DNA from: Aquimarina sp. AU58
Lineage (GTDB): Bacteria; Bacteroidota; Bacteroidia; Flavobacteriales; Flavobacteriaceae
Assembly (NCBI RefSeq): GCF_900312745.1
Contig: NZ_OMPD01000014.1
Span: forward strand, 1,550,001-1,614,000
Direction of reading: 5' to 3'
Length of the DNA stretch: 64,000 nucleotides
Shown here in pieces: positions 36,518-45,475 of this stretch (position 1 is the stretch's first letter; every line of letters begins with the position of its first letter). Below the pieces are notes generated by a model that was not told where the DNA came from, did not search any database, and saw only the letters and a program-made list of their open reading frames with translations. The position numbers were made by a program, and so were the translations under genes.

Positions 36518-36640
36518 TTATCTGTTTCTATAAAATAAAGTATCCAAAAGACCTGAAAAATAGTAGATTCCATTTAATTTAACAACACTTCCACTGTCAC
36601 CAGATTGCGAACCAATTACATTCTTCACAATTTGTATTTT
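36518..36640 (-). pseudogene. Orphan C-terminal fragment resembling a trypsin-like serine peptidase
   Basis: On the minus strand a 40-codon frame between stops reads KIQIVKNVIGSQSGDSGSVV, then KLNGIYYFSGLLDTLFYRNR. GDSGS followed by a short turn, NG and an aromatic strand is what surrounds the catalytic Ser in S1 peptidases. No start codon and no His/Asp part exist upstream, so this would be a remnant. The match is short and could be fortuitous. Confidence 0.3.
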
Positions 36641-36718
36641 TTAGAACTCTCATTTCTGGCTGGCCCATGTGTTAATCGAGAGTAATGGTACTTTGTTGTT
36701 TTTCAGATCTTTTGGATA

Positions 36719-37054
36719 CTATGCAGCAAGCTCCCCATTTCCTACTGTTTCTTTGCCTGTTTCGATTGATCCCCATTTAGAACTTGTATTAAGTTTAATT
36801 GATACAGGACTTTCACTTCTAAGGGTCTCAAGAATAGATTGTAATTCTGTTTCATGAAAATAGAGTATGATAGCTCCATTGCTATGTTGTTTGTTTTCTG
36901 GCAATGTCTTTTCGTCTTTAATAATAGCTAAATGACCTATGTATTCCTGACTTTGACCGTAAAGGTATACAAACCCCATTTGGTAACCGCCACCACCTGC
37001 ATAATTACTAACAATTTGAAGACTATAACTTTCTACTTTGTGTGAAACAATCAT
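36719..37054 (-). CDS. Hypothetical protein, 111 residues
   Basis: Not recognised as a named family. It starts at an ATG preceded by an A-rich stretch and has no signal peptide. The segment SNYAGGGGYQMGFVYLYG is followed by EYIGHLAIIKDE and ILYFHETELQSILETLRSESPVSI, plausible as a small alpha/beta protein. It overlaps a 62-codon plus-strand frame, which has poorer composition. Single gene, minus strand. Confidence 0.6.
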   Translation of the reverse strand: MIVSHKVESYSLQIVSNYAGGGGYQMGFVYLYGQSQEYIGHLAIIKDEKTLPENKQHSNGAIILYFHETELQSILETLRSESPVSIKLNTSSKWGSIETGKETVGNGELAA

Positions 37055-37317
37055 TTTTATAAATTTTGAAATATGAGTTAGACTGTTTTTGTTTATTCAA
37101 AAGTAGTGTATTAAGTGTTATCAAAGTAGAGGGAAAACACGGATTTTGAGTAGGGGATATTGCCCCTTGTTGGATGGATCGTCCGTAATTGTATGATTTG
37201 ATAATATGGGTTAAACACATACGAATGATACATTTTATATACTATTTTGGCTTGTTAAAATGATATAGAAATTGATTTTTTGAAATCTTTATAAATTTTA
37301 TAAAAACTTCTATTATC

Positions 37318-38085
37318 TTAGAAAGTTCTGGAAAGATAAAATCCAACAGATTTTTCACTAAATTGTGGGGCAAAAGCTATTCCATCTAACTTTTTGAATG
37401 GATTCCAGGAGATAAGATGATTAAAATGATATACTAGCTTTACAGATAATATCCCTATACCAGCTCCAACCAAAACATCAGAGAGATAATGCATATTATT
37501 AAACATTCTTAAACTTCCTGTAGTAATAGCAAAAAAGTAACCACTATAGGCCAAAAGAGGATTAGTGTCTTTAAACTCTTCATACAATACCGTAGCTGTA
37601 GTAAATGCTGTAGTAGTATGCCCCGATGGAAAAGAATTAGCATTGGTAGAACCTCCCGGTCTGTATTTATGAACTTCTCTTTTTAATAATGAAGAAGCGC
37701 CATTACTTATGATAGATGAAAGAACAAGATTTTTGGTTTGGTCAAACCAATGACTTTTTGACTTTGCTCCTAAAATGTCTGCAGCATACATTTCTACAAC
37801 GGGAGCATATCGAGTGTAATCATCCATACCAAAATAAAAATCATCTCCGAGCATATTCCTAAGATCTTTCTGAAGTGATTTTTCAAAACTACTCGTAGAT
37901 AAAAGAATACCAGTAGCAATCAACGCTACAGGTATAATTCTTTTACTAAATAAAGTTTTTTTTGGTGTAAATTCTATCTGACTAGAATTCGTAAATGTTG
38001 AATTGGTAAGTGGCGCATCAGTAAATTGAGCATTGGCAATATTGATATATAAAAATATCAATACCAAGGTTAGCATAGTTCTCAT
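37318..38085 (-). CDS. PAP2-family phosphatase, exported/membrane
   Basis: 255 residues with a signal-like N-terminus (LTLVLIFLYINIANAQ). The three-part lipid phosphatase signature is present: KREVHKYRPGG (C1), NSFPSGHTTTAF (C2, catalytic His) and SLRMFNNMHYLSDVLVG (C3, His and Asp). It hydrolyses phosphomonoesters, typically of lipid carriers such as undecaprenyl pyrophosphate or phosphatidic acid, at the periplasmic face. Few transmembrane helices are evident. It is divergent from guaB. Confidence 0.9.
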   Translation of the reverse strand: MRTMLTLVLIFLYINIANAQFTDAPLTNSTFTNSSQIEFTPKKTLFSKRIIPVALIATGILLSTSSFEKSLQKDLRNMLGDDFYFGMDDYTRYAPVVEMYAADILGAKSKSHWFDQTKNLVLSSIISNGASSLLKREVHKYRPGGSTNANSFPSGHTTTAFTTATVLYEEFKDTNPLLAYSGYFFAITTGSLRMFNNMHYLSDVLVGAGIGILSVKLVYHFNHLISWNPFKKLDGIAFAPQFSEKSVGFYLSRTF

Positions 38086-38325
38086 ACAATATTTTTTTGG
38101 GGCTGCAGATCATTTTGATAAACTTAATACCAAAAAAACCTTACAAACTAAATATACTGTATAATTATTAAAATAATGTTAATAAAACTTATTTTGTTAA
38201 TAAATAATTAACATTTCTTGAGAAAATATTGGTGTTTTAACATTCCGTCGATAGTTTTATATGACTACATGTCAAAATAAACCGATAGTACAAGTGGTTT
38301 GATTATCAAAATAAAAAGGTATAGG

Positions 38326-38356
38326 TTTAATATTCCTTAAAAAAGACGTATATTTG
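38326..38356 (+). promoter_or_regulatory. guaB promoter
   Basis: TATATTTG (38349-38356) is a full -7 match; TTTA (38326-38329), one base from TTTG, lies exactly 19 bases upstream. Start codon at 38380. Confidence 0.7.
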
Positions 38357-38359
38357 CAC

Positions 38360-38378
38360 GCAATTAAATTTTAATTGC
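38360..38378. promoter_or_regulatory. Palindrome between guaB promoter and start codon
   Basis: GCAATTAAA (38360-38368), T, TTTAATTGC (38370-38378): a perfect 9-bp dyad covering the expected transcription start and ending one base before the ATG. It could be a repressor site or a short hairpin hiding the ribosome entry. Confidence 0.45.
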
Positions 38379-38379
38379 A

Positions 38380-39855
38380 ATGACAGCACATGAATCCAAA
38401 ATCGTTGGAGAAGGTTTAACCTATGACGATGTTCTTCTAGTTCCCGCATTTTCTGAAATCCTACCTAGAGAGGTAAGTATCAGAACGAAGTTTACCAAAA
38501 ATATTATACTTAATGTTCCTATCGTTTCTGCAGCAATGGATACTGTTACAGAAAGTCGTATGGCTATTGCTATGGCTCAAGAAGGTGGGATAGGAGTGTT
38601 GCATAAAAACATGACTATCGAAGAACAGGCAATTAAAGTACGCAAAGTAAAACGTGCAGAAAGCGGTATGATTATCGATCCGGTAACATTACCTCTGGAT
38701 GCCAAAGTAATTGATGCCAAAAACAATATGCGAGAGCATAGCATTGGTGGGATTCCAATTGTAGATGATCATTATAAATTGATTGGTATTGTTACCAATA
38801 GAGATCTTCGTTTTGAGAAAAATGATCAACGATCTATATCCGAAGTAATGACCAGTAAAAATCTGGTTACAGTAGGTGAAGGAACATCATTACAACAAGC
38901 TGAAGTAATTTTGCAAGATAATAAGATCGAAAAACTACCAGTTGTAGATAAAGAAAATACTCTGGTAGGCTTAATTACTTTTAGAGATATTACTAAACTG
39001 ACCTTAAAACCAAATGCAAATAAAGATAAGTTAGGGCGTTTGCGTGTAGCAGCTGCTATTGGAGTTACCGGTGATGCTGTAGAGAGAGCAGAAGCCTTAG
39101 TGAAATCTGGAGTAGATGCAGTGGTTATCGATACGGCACATGGGCATACCAAAGGTGTAGTTGCGGTATTAAAAGAAGTAAAAGCAAAATTCCCAGAATT
39201 AGAAGTAGTTGTAGGAAATATCGCAACTGGTGAAGCTGCGAAATATCTGGTTGAAGCAGGTGCTGATGCCGTAAAAGTAGGAATTGGCCCGGGATCTATA
39301 TGTACTACAAGGGTAGTAGCAGGTGTAGGATTTCCTCAGTTCTCCGCAGTGTTAGAAGTTGCTAGTGCAATAAAAGGATCCGGAGTTCCTGTGATTGCAG
39401 ATGGAGGTATTAGATATACTGGTGATATCCCAAAAGCTATAGCAGCAGGAGCAGATACAGTAATGTTAGGTTCACTTCTGGCAGGAACTAAAGAATCTCC
39501 AGGAGAAACAGTGATCTACGAAGGAAGAAAGTTTAAAACCTATAGAGGTATGGGATCTGTAGAAGCTATGAAAAAAGGTTCTAAAGATAGATACTTTCAG
39601 GATGTTGAAGATGATATCAAAAAACTGGTTCCAGAAGGTATAGTAGGTAGGGTAGCTTATAAAGGAGATCTTGTAGAAAGCATACACCAATTTATAGGAG
39701 GATTGCGCGCCGGTATGGGATATTGTGGAGCAAAAGATATTTCTACATTACAGGAAAATGGTCGTTTTGTGAAGATTACCGCTAGTGGTATTAATGAAAG
39801 CCACCCGCATGATGTAACTATTACCAAAGAAGCACCTAATTATAGTAGAAGATAA
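38380..39855 (+). CDS. guaB: Inosine-5'-monophosphate dehydrogenase
   Basis: 491 residues, normal length. The TIM barrel begins LTYDDVLLVPAFSEILPREV; tandem CBS domains occupy about residues 95-210 (MIIDPVTLPLDAKVIDA, EVMTSKNLVTVGEGTSL). The catalytic Cys lies in GPGSICTTRVV near residue 308, and the flap has YRGMGSVEAM. It oxidises IMP to XMP with NAD, the committed step to guanine nucleotides. The CBS pair may respond to adenine or guanine nucleotides. Two lipoprotein genes follow in the same direction, the first after 8 bases. Confidence 0.97.
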   Translation: MTAHESKIVGEGLTYDDVLLVPAFSEILPREVSIRTKFTKNIILNVPIVSAAMDTVTESRMAIAMAQEGGIGVLHKNMTIEEQAIKVRKVKRAESGMIIDPVTLPLDAKVIDAKNNMREHSIGGIPIVDDHYKLIGIVTNRDLRFEKNDQRSISEVMTSKNLVTVGEGTSLQQAEVILQDNKIEKLPVVDKENTLVGLITFRDITKLTLKPNANKDKLGRLRVAAAIGVTGDAVERAEALVKSGVDAVVIDTAHGHTKGVVAVLKEVKAKFPELEVVVGNIATGEAAKYLVEAGADAVKVGIGPGSICTTRVVAGVGFPQFSAVLEVASAIKGSGVPVIADGGIRYTGDIPKAIAAGADTVMLGSLLAGTKESPGETVIYEGRKFKTYRGMGSVEAMKKGSKDRYFQDVEDDIKKLVPEGIVGRVAYKGDLVESIHQFIGGLRAGMGYCGAKDISTLQENGRFVKITASGINESHPHDVTITKEAPNYSRR

Positions 39856-39863
39856 TAGCAAAT

Positions 39864-40967
39864 ATGAAATACTTAGATCAAATAATATATATCCTTTTAG
39901 GGGTATTTATTATTGGTCTACATTCTTGTAAACAAAAAGAAACTTCATCTATAGATGAAGACTTAGTTCAAGGGACTTGGGTAGGAGGAGCATTTAAACT
40001 TGATAAAGATTTTTATATACCTAGCAATTATGTGCTGGAATTTAAAAAGGATACGCTTCACTTCAAAAAATTGAGCGGTACTACATTCTTTAAAAACAGG
40101 ATACAATTTTCTAAGGACTCTATTACATTAGATACGACTTCTTATCCTATTCGTAAATTTTATATAAAAAATAATCAGTTAAGCTTTCTTGGTAAAATTG
40201 AAGCGCATCGTTTAATTGAAACAAAAACCATTAATGTTCAGGAGTTTGAAGATTTTTTGATATCAAAGGATTGGCAAATAAATGATGAAGCTGGGATTTT
40301 TAGATTTAGTAAAGAAGAAAAACAACTACAATTTATAAATACCAATAGTAATGAGTATTATATCTATTGTTATGAGTTCATTACTTTTCAGAATGCTTTA
40401 TTTCTTATCAAAAAAGGAGATCAATTAGCATGTGATCAGAATTATCAATTTTGGGAACAAGTACTTTCATATGACGAAAATAGTATCTATACCTTTGGTT
40501 TTAGGGATGGAGGGTTTAAAAAAATACAATACACACCTGTTCGAAGATCAGATGCCGAGATAAAACCAGTTTCATTTCAGCTTTGTAATCAATACATTAA
40601 CAAGAATTTTCCTGGAGATAGATATTATTATCAGGGAACATCTTATAAGGGAGGACTTTATCATATAAGAAAGATTTTTAAAGAGAACTATAAGGAGCCC
40701 GATGACAATACAGAATCGGGGATATTTCAGGTTCGATTTGTAGTTAATTGCGAAGGAAAGGCCGGAATGTATGAAACACAGGCATTTGATACTAATTACC
40801 AACATAAGGAGTTTTCGGCAGAAGTAGCTAATCAGATTCTTGAAATTACAAAAAGCTTACAGGATTGGATACCAGGTAGAAAACCAAAAAGTGACAAAGA
40901 CATAGATACCTATATTTACTTAAGTTTTAGAATTAAAAATGGAAAGATTATTCGTATATATCCTTAA
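39864..40967 (+). CDS. Hypothetical lipoprotein with TonB-C-like end
   Basis: 367 residues. A hydrophobic segment ends at GLHSC (Cys22), a lipobox. The first half has lipocalin-like beta strands (LVQGTWVGGAFKLDKDFYIPSNYVLEF). The last 120 residues (GIFQVRFVVNCEGKAGMYET, QDWIPGRKPKSDKDIDTYIYLSFRIKNGKI) resemble the TonB C-terminal-like fold often found in Flavobacteria exported proteins. It starts 8 bases after guaB, so it may share its promoter. Function unknown. Confidence 0.65.
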   Translation: MKYLDQIIYILLGVFIIGLHSCKQKETSSIDEDLVQGTWVGGAFKLDKDFYIPSNYVLEFKKDTLHFKKLSGTTFFKNRIQFSKDSITLDTTSYPIRKFYIKNNQLSFLGKIEAHRLIETKTINVQEFEDFLISKDWQINDEAGIFRFSKEEKQLQFINTNSNEYYIYCYEFITFQNALFLIKKGDQLACDQNYQFWEQVLSYDENSIYTFGFRDGGFKKIQYTPVRRSDAEIKPVSFQLCNQYINKNFPGDRYYYQGTSYKGGLYHIRKIFKENYKEPDDNTESGIFQVRFVVNCEGKAGMYETQAFDTNYQHKEFSAEVANQILEITKSLQDWIPGRKPKSDKDIDTYIYLSFRIKNGKIIRIYP

Positions 40968-41778
40968 TGTTTGTCTTATCAGTCTGCTATATTCTTGTCG
41001 GGAGGGAGAAGTTGTAGACTATTCAGAATGGACCGAAGAACAAAAATCTGAAGAAACTAAACGTTTGGAGTATGAAAAGAAATGGTCTTTTCAAGGAGCG
41101 ATAAATGAACAAGCATATTTAGATACGTTAATTGCTCTAAACCCTGATACTGCAGATTATTACATCGAAAAATCAATTGCAAATAGTAAGATAGGAGATT
41201 ATCATATTGCTATCCCTTTACTTGAAAAAGCAATGGAGCTTGATCCAAAAGAAACGTTATACTACACATCCTGGTTAATGACAGATTTGTATAAAGATTA
41301 TGATCGAGCCTTACGATACCTTAATCAATATGATGATTATACTCCGGATAAGACAGATTATGCCTGGGGAGAGAATGTTAATTCATTAAAAGGGGAAGTG
41401 TTACAAGCGTTAGAAAGACATGAAGAGGCAATACTAGAATTTACGAATGCAATAGAAGAAGAAGGAGATTATGTAAAAGTATCTGCTTACGTATATAGAG
41501 GGATTAGTTATACGCATCAAAAAATGTACAAAGAAGCTATTGCTGATTTTGATATGGCGATTAAGTTATATGACAAATCTTCTATGGGATATTACTATAA
41601 GGGACTTACCCTATTAGAAATGGGTAATAAAAAAGAGGCGATATTGGCAATAGAACAATCAAAAAAACTAATCAAACAAGGATACAAAGCTTCTGATCCT
41701 TATAAGGAAGTGTATAATGAGATATACTTGATGCAGGTAGAGGATAAACTAAAAGAAATTGCTAGTAACGAGTTATAA
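40939..41778 (+). CDS. TPR-repeat lipoprotein
   Basis: 279 residues. The lipobox is LLYSC (Cys20). At least four tetratricopeptide repeats follow: DYHIAIPLLEKAMELDPKET, DYDRALRYLNQYDDY, RHEEAILEFTNAIEEEGDY and MYKEAIADFDMAIKLYDKSS. TPR proteins serve as protein-protein scaffolds; here at the outer or inner membrane periplasmic face. The start overlaps the preceding gene by 29 bases, indicating coupling. A bidirectional terminator follows. Confidence 0.82.
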   Translation: MERLFVYILNVCLISLLYSCREGEVVDYSEWTEEQKSEETKRLEYEKKWSFQGAINEQAYLDTLIALNPDTADYYIEKSIANSKIGDYHIAIPLLEKAMELDPKETLYYTSWLMTDLYKDYDRALRYLNQYDDYTPDKTDYAWGENVNSLKGEVLQALERHEEAILEFTNAIEEEGDYVKVSAYVYRGISYTHQKMYKEAIADFDMAIKLYDKSSMGYYYKGLTLLEMGNKKEAILAIEQSKKLIKQGYKASDPYKEVYNEIYLMQVEDKLKEIASNEL

Positions 41779-41780
41779 AA

Positions 41781-41807
41781 AAAAACGTATCAATTGATAC
41801 GTTTTTT
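41781..41807. terminator. Bidirectional terminator between TPR lipoprotein and OmpH
   Basis: AAAAACGTATC (41781-41791) and GATACGTTTTT (41796-41806) form an 11-bp stem with an AATT loop, flanked by A- and T-runs, suiting the convergent genes on both sides. Confidence 0.8.
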
Positions 41808-41826
41808 TTATAATAATTGCTGTATT

Positions 41827-42348
41827 TTATTTTTTAGGAGATTCTTTTATAGTGATTCCTAATTTTGTCATTACCGTTTTAGTTACGTCGTATTTAGGAT
41901 CAACATATGCCAAACCACTTGTAGTAATAGTAAATACTTGAGTGTATTTTTCGGTTTTAGCAACTTCTTCCAGTGCTTTTCCGATTTTTTGATATAATGG
42001 CTGTAGCAGTCTATTTTGTTCTATTTGTATTAACTTACTACCGTTTTGACGAAATTTTGCAATATCATTTTCTAAAGTAATAATTTCTTCTTGCTTTGTT
42101 TTTTTAATAGGTTCGGTAAAAGAAGCTACTTTGTCTTGATACTCCTTCACTTTGGCCTGATATTCATCTACTTTTACTTTTAAATCAGCCTCCATTTTTG
42201 CATTATAAGCTTTTAAATCTTCCTGTACCTTAGTAAGTTCTGGCATTTGAGAAAGAATATACTCAGAATCTATAGTTCCGGTTTTGGATTGAGCATTTAA
42301 TTGAAAACTAACGATCAATACTAAGATTGATAATATTATTTTTTTCAT
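41827..42348 (-). CDS. OmpH/Skp-family periplasmic chaperone
   Basis: 173 residues with a signal peptide ending FQLNAQ (residue 19). The mature part starts KTGTIDSEYILSQMPEL, the Skp motif, and has long coiled-coil arms (KVQEDLKAYNAKMEADLKVKVDEY and beyond) returning to a short beta region (YTQVFTITTSGLAYVDPKYDVT). Skp trimers hold outer-membrane proteins in the periplasm. It neighbours three SurA-type genes, a chaperone theme. Confidence 0.9.
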   Translation of the reverse strand: MKKIILSILVLIVSFQLNAQSKTGTIDSEYILSQMPELTKVQEDLKAYNAKMEADLKVKVDEYQAKVKEYQDKVASFTEPIKKTKQEEIITLENDIAKFRQNGSKLIQIEQNRLLQPLYQKIGKALEEVAKTEKYTQVFTITTSGLAYVDPKYDVTKTVMTKLGITIKESPKK

Positions 42349-42382
42349 TTTACTTTTTTGTTTTTTTATTATCTAATTTTTG

Positions 42383-42390
42383 CAAATATA
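42383..42390 (-). promoter_or_regulatory. Candidate -7 box of the OmpH gene
   Basis: TATATTTG on the minus strand, about 35 bases from the start codon. No TTTG at 19 bases. Confidence 0.5.
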
Positions 42391-42436
42391 TAAGGTCTTA
42401 GACAATATACGTGCCACGAATTATTTTTTTTAAAAT

Positions 42437-42703
42437 CTATCCTTCAAAGAGTTGGCCACGGTGTGGTTTTAAAGCATCACGTACTGTTTTCATTTCAGAA
42501 TCAGTAACAATCATATAAGCCAAACTATGTAGATCATTTAGATCATGATATCCAGTGATATCAAGAGATAATTTTTCTGAGGTAATATATTCTTTAAGAT
42601 GAATTTCGTGATGTTGCGCTGTTTTACTTGCCACAGGACCTCTAAAATCCCAAATTAATTTTATTTTTCGTTCCAAAATAGTTTTCAATTTTATAGACGT
42701 CAA
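42437..42703 (-). CDS. Hypothetical protein, 88 residues
   Basis: A small soluble protein with no recognised family name: SIKLKTILERKIKLIWDFRG, HHEIHLKEYI, then a helix with a conserved-looking HSLAYMIVTDSEMKTVRDALKPHRGQ. Proteins of this size and pattern occur in Flavobacteria next to SRPBCC genes. It begins 15 bases after the SRPBCC stop on the same strand, so they are probably cotranscribed. Confidence 0.65.
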   Translation of the reverse strand: MTSIKLKTILERKIKLIWDFRGPVASKTAQHHEIHLKEYITSEKLSLDITGYHDLNDLHSLAYMIVTDSEMKTVRDALKPHRGQLFEG

Positions 42704-42718
42704 AAACGCTTTTATGAA

Positions 42719-43171
42719 TTAATTATCTAATACACTTTTTCCTTCTTCTGCAAAAACTTTAAAATCTTCCATGTATGCATATGATTGTTTTTTGAAGGCA
42801 CCAGGCATAAGAAATCCCATAAGTTTCATGAAGCCACTAAATTTAAATTCGTTTTTAGAGACCCATTTCGTGTTTCCGTTTGAGAGTTCTTCAAAATAGT
42901 TTTCCTGAATGTTGTATACATTTTTTGCATCAAAAGTAAGGTGAAACGACTCAGGAAGATCAAGTAAAGTAATAGTTTCAATCATTTCAATTTCCCGCTT
43001 CCCCATTTTGTAGATAAGTTTTGAAATTGCTCCGGTTTTTCCTTTTATACCACTTATGTGTTCCATACTCACAAAGCCCTTTTGCCAATGTTTCATGTTT
43101 TCTTCATTGCTAAATTTTTCAACTACCTGATTTCTAGGTAGTTTTATTTCGATGTTAAGTGTATATTCCAT
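42719..43171 (-). CDS. SRPBCC-family (START-like) ligand-binding protein
   Basis: 150 residues from the ATG at 43171; the longer frame to 43291 reads through AT-rich non-coding sequence. MEYTLNIEIKLPRNQVVEKFSNEENMKHWQKGF is typical of the polyketide cyclase/SRPBCC fold, followed by GKTGAISKLIYKMGKREIEM and TKWVSKNEFKFSGFMKLMGFLMP with the C-terminal long helix. Members bind hydrophobic ligands in a cavity. Ligand unknown. Divergent from the PPIase gene. Confidence 0.85.
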   Translation of the reverse strand: MEYTLNIEIKLPRNQVVEKFSNEENMKHWQKGFVSMEHISGIKGKTGAISKLIYKMGKREIEMIETITLLDLPESFHLTFDAKNVYNIQENYFEELSNGNTKWVSKNEFKFSGFMKLMGFLMPGAFKKQSYAYMEDFKVFAEEGKSVLDN

Positions 43172-43280
43172 GACGAGATTGTTGTTAGTTAGTTTTGTAA
43201 TGTGGCCACAATATACATAGATCATAAAAATTTTAAAAGTTAATACTATAGGAGGTACTTGCTTCGTTAGAACAAGGAAC

Positions 43281-43310
43281 TTGTAAAACATCTTAATATT
43301 ATTATTTTTG
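43281..43310 (+). promoter_or_regulatory. Promoter of the periplasmic chaperone operon
   Basis: TTG (43281-43283), exactly 19 bases, then TATTTTTG (43303-43310). Transcription would start near 43316, which supports ATG 43341 over the ATG at 43308 that lies inside the box. Confidence 0.7.
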
Positions 43311-43340
43311 TCCGATTTAGGACTTCATCATATAGAAATT

Positions 43341-45296
43341 ATGTATAAAAAGGGGCTATTATTTTTTTTAGGAAGTATTTTATTTACACTTGCAAATGCA
43401 CAACAATCAAAGGATGTGTTGTTTACTATTGACGAATCTCCTGTGTATATATCAGAATTTAAGAGAGTGTATCTTAAGAATATAGATTTAGTAAAAGACA
43501 AATCACAGAAGAATATAGACGAGTATCTTAATTTGTTTATTAACTATAAATTAAAGTTAAAAGAAGCAAAGCACCTTGGGTTAGATAAAAAACAGGCTTA
43601 TTTAGAAGAGTTAGAGGGCTATAGAAAACAACTGGCAAAAGGATACCTTACCGATACCAGAACTTCTGATGCATTAATACGGGAAGCATATGATCGTTCT
43701 CTTGAGCAAATAAATGCTAGTCATATTTTGATTATGGTAAAACCTAATGCCTCGGCAAAGGATACGATTGCTGCATATCAAAAAATTATAGAAGCAAGAA
43801 ATAAGGTTGTAAATGGAGAATCTTTTGATGTTGTAGCCAAGGCCTATAGCCAAGACCCTTCTGTTGCTAAAAATAACGGAAACTTAGGTTGGTTTTCTGT
43901 ATTTAGAATGGTGTATCCGTTTGAAGAAGCAGCGTATGTAACCAAAGTAGGGGAGATCTCAGAACCATTTAGAACACAATTTGGTTACCATGTTGTAAAA
44001 GTTAATGGTAGAGAGAAAAAATTAGGAGAAGTTACCGTTGCTCATATTATGGTAGCTATCAATAATAATAGAACCACAGAGGAGGCAGAAAAAAGAATAA
44101 AAGAAATCAATCAGCAGCTTCAACAAGGAGTTTCTTTTGCTTCTTTGGCAAAACAATATAGTGATGATCCCAGTACAGCAATAGAAGGAGGTAAAATTAG
44201 ACGTTTCGGACAAGGGGCATTAAACTCTGAGAAATTCGAAAAAACAGCTTTTGCTCTAGAAAAAACAGGAGAAATCTCTGTACCGATACAAACTAAGTAT
44301 GGCTGGCATATCATCCAACTTATGGAAAAACACCCTCTCAAGAGTTTTGAAGAACAAAAAAACGAACTTACCAAAAAAGTAAAAAGAGATAGTAGATCAA
44401 AATTAGTAACTAGTTCGTTTATTAATTCATTAAAGAAAAAATATACGATTACCAAGAATGAAAAGGCAGTTACATATTTTAAAGAAATACTTCCGGGTAC
44501 ATTTTCTAAAGAAGAATGGAATGTACCTGAGGACAAAAATCTGAAAAAAGAACTTTTTAGTCTTAAAAATGAGAAGTATTTATACAAAGATTTTGCTGAG
44601 TTTTTGAAGAGTAATCAAATCAGAATAGAAGGATATTCAGATATTTCTGCCTTTGTTGAAGAAATGTATACTCGATTCGAATCAAAAACCTTACTTCGAT
44701 ATTATGAAGAGCATCTTGAAGAGGACAATAAGGATTTTGCAAATGTAATTGGAGAGTATCGTGATGGACTTTTACTTTTTGATCTTATGGAGTCTAAAAT
44801 ATGGAATGTCTCTAAGACAGACTCTATCGGACTTAAAAAATACTACGAGACTCAAAAAGATAAGTATACGCAAAATGAAGCTTACAAGGTTCTTAAGGCT
44901 TCTTCATCAAAACAAGAGGCAATTAGTAAGGTTGAAAAGTTACTGAAGAAGAAAAAGTCGATTAAGGAAATAAAAAATGAAGTTAATAAAGGAGATATAG
45001 CTTTAGTACTTTTTTCTGAAGAAGAATTGGCTAAAGGAGATGCAATATTACCCAAGAATTTTTCTGCAGAAAAAGGGGAAATTGTATTCCTTGAAGAAGA
45101 AAATTTTAAGACTTTGATTATGGTCAAAGAAATCTTACCTTCAAGAATTAAAACTTTTGAAGAAACTAAGGGCGAGGTGATTAATGATTTTCAGGAAAGT
45201 ATAGAAAATAAATGGTTAGATCATTTACGAGTAAAATACCCGGTAAAAGTTAATGAGAAAACCTTGAAAAAAGCTAAAAAAGAATTATCGATTTAA
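43341..45296 (+). CDS. Peptidylprolyl isomerase with two parvulin domains (SurA/PpiD-like)
   Basis: 651 residues with a signal peptide ending TLANAQ (residue 20). A SurA-type helical N-domain (SEFKRVYLKNIDLVKDKSQKN) is followed by two rotamase domains, about residues 115-215 (NASHILIMVKPNAS, GNLGWFSVFRMV, FGYHVVKVNGR) and 220-330 (VAHIMVAINNNRT, GGKIRRFGQG, YGWHIIQLMEK). The C-terminal 300 residues are helical and substrate-binding. It should help outer-membrane proteins fold in the periplasm. First gene of an apparent three-gene chaperone cluster, 179 bases before the second. Confidence 0.9.
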   Translation: MYKKGLLFFLGSILFTLANAQQSKDVLFTIDESPVYISEFKRVYLKNIDLVKDKSQKNIDEYLNLFINYKLKLKEAKHLGLDKKQAYLEELEGYRKQLAKGYLTDTRTSDALIREAYDRSLEQINASHILIMVKPNASAKDTIAAYQKIIEARNKVVNGESFDVVAKAYSQDPSVAKNNGNLGWFSVFRMVYPFEEAAYVTKVGEISEPFRTQFGYHVVKVNGREKKLGEVTVAHIMVAINNNRTTEEAEKRIKEINQQLQQGVSFASLAKQYSDDPSTAIEGGKIRRFGQGALNSEKFEKTAFALEKTGEISVPIQTKYGWHIIQLMEKHPLKSFEEQKNELTKKVKRDSRSKLVTSSFINSLKKKYTITKNEKAVTYFKEILPGTFSKEEWNVPEDKNLKKELFSLKNEKYLYKDFAEFLKSNQIRIEGYSDISAFVEEMYTRFESKTLLRYYEEHLEEDNKDFANVIGEYRDGLLLFDLMESKIWNVSKTDSIGLKKYYETQKDKYTQNEAYKVLKASSSKQEAISKVEKLLKKKKSIKEIKNEVNKGDIALVLFSEEELAKGDAILPKNFSAEKGEIVFLEEENFKTLIMVKEILPSRIKTFEETKGEVINDFQESIENKWLDHLRVKYPVKVNEKTLKKAKKELSI

Positions 45297-45475
45297 AAAA
45301 TTAATAAACCTTTAATTAGAGAGTGGTGAAATTGCAACTGCTCTCTTAATGTTGTTGTTAATTTCTTTACGAATAATTAAAAAAGGTAGGAATGTGGCAT
45401 AAGGTATAATGATCATTTCATATGTATCTATATCGGCATAGGCCTGATCGTCTAAAGAATGTTATATATAAACAT

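Larger units (their letters stand above)
36262..36718. other. 457-bp region between two minus-strand genes
   Basis: Contains the 13-bp dyad at 36300-36330 and a short decayed serine-protease-like frame at 36518-36640. No intact gene or consensus promoter found. Confidence 0.4.

Noticed and set aside
36669..36857. Plus-strand 62-codon frame
   Set aside because: Antisense to the hypothetical gene 36719-37054, which has better composition and context.
37023..37220. 65-codon minus-strand frame
   Set aside because: No family features, overlaps the start of the 111-residue gene and has poor composition.
43308..43340. ATG at 43308 as the start of the parvulin protein
   Set aside because: It overlaps the -7 box of a full-spacing promoter; ATG 43341 begins the signal peptide.
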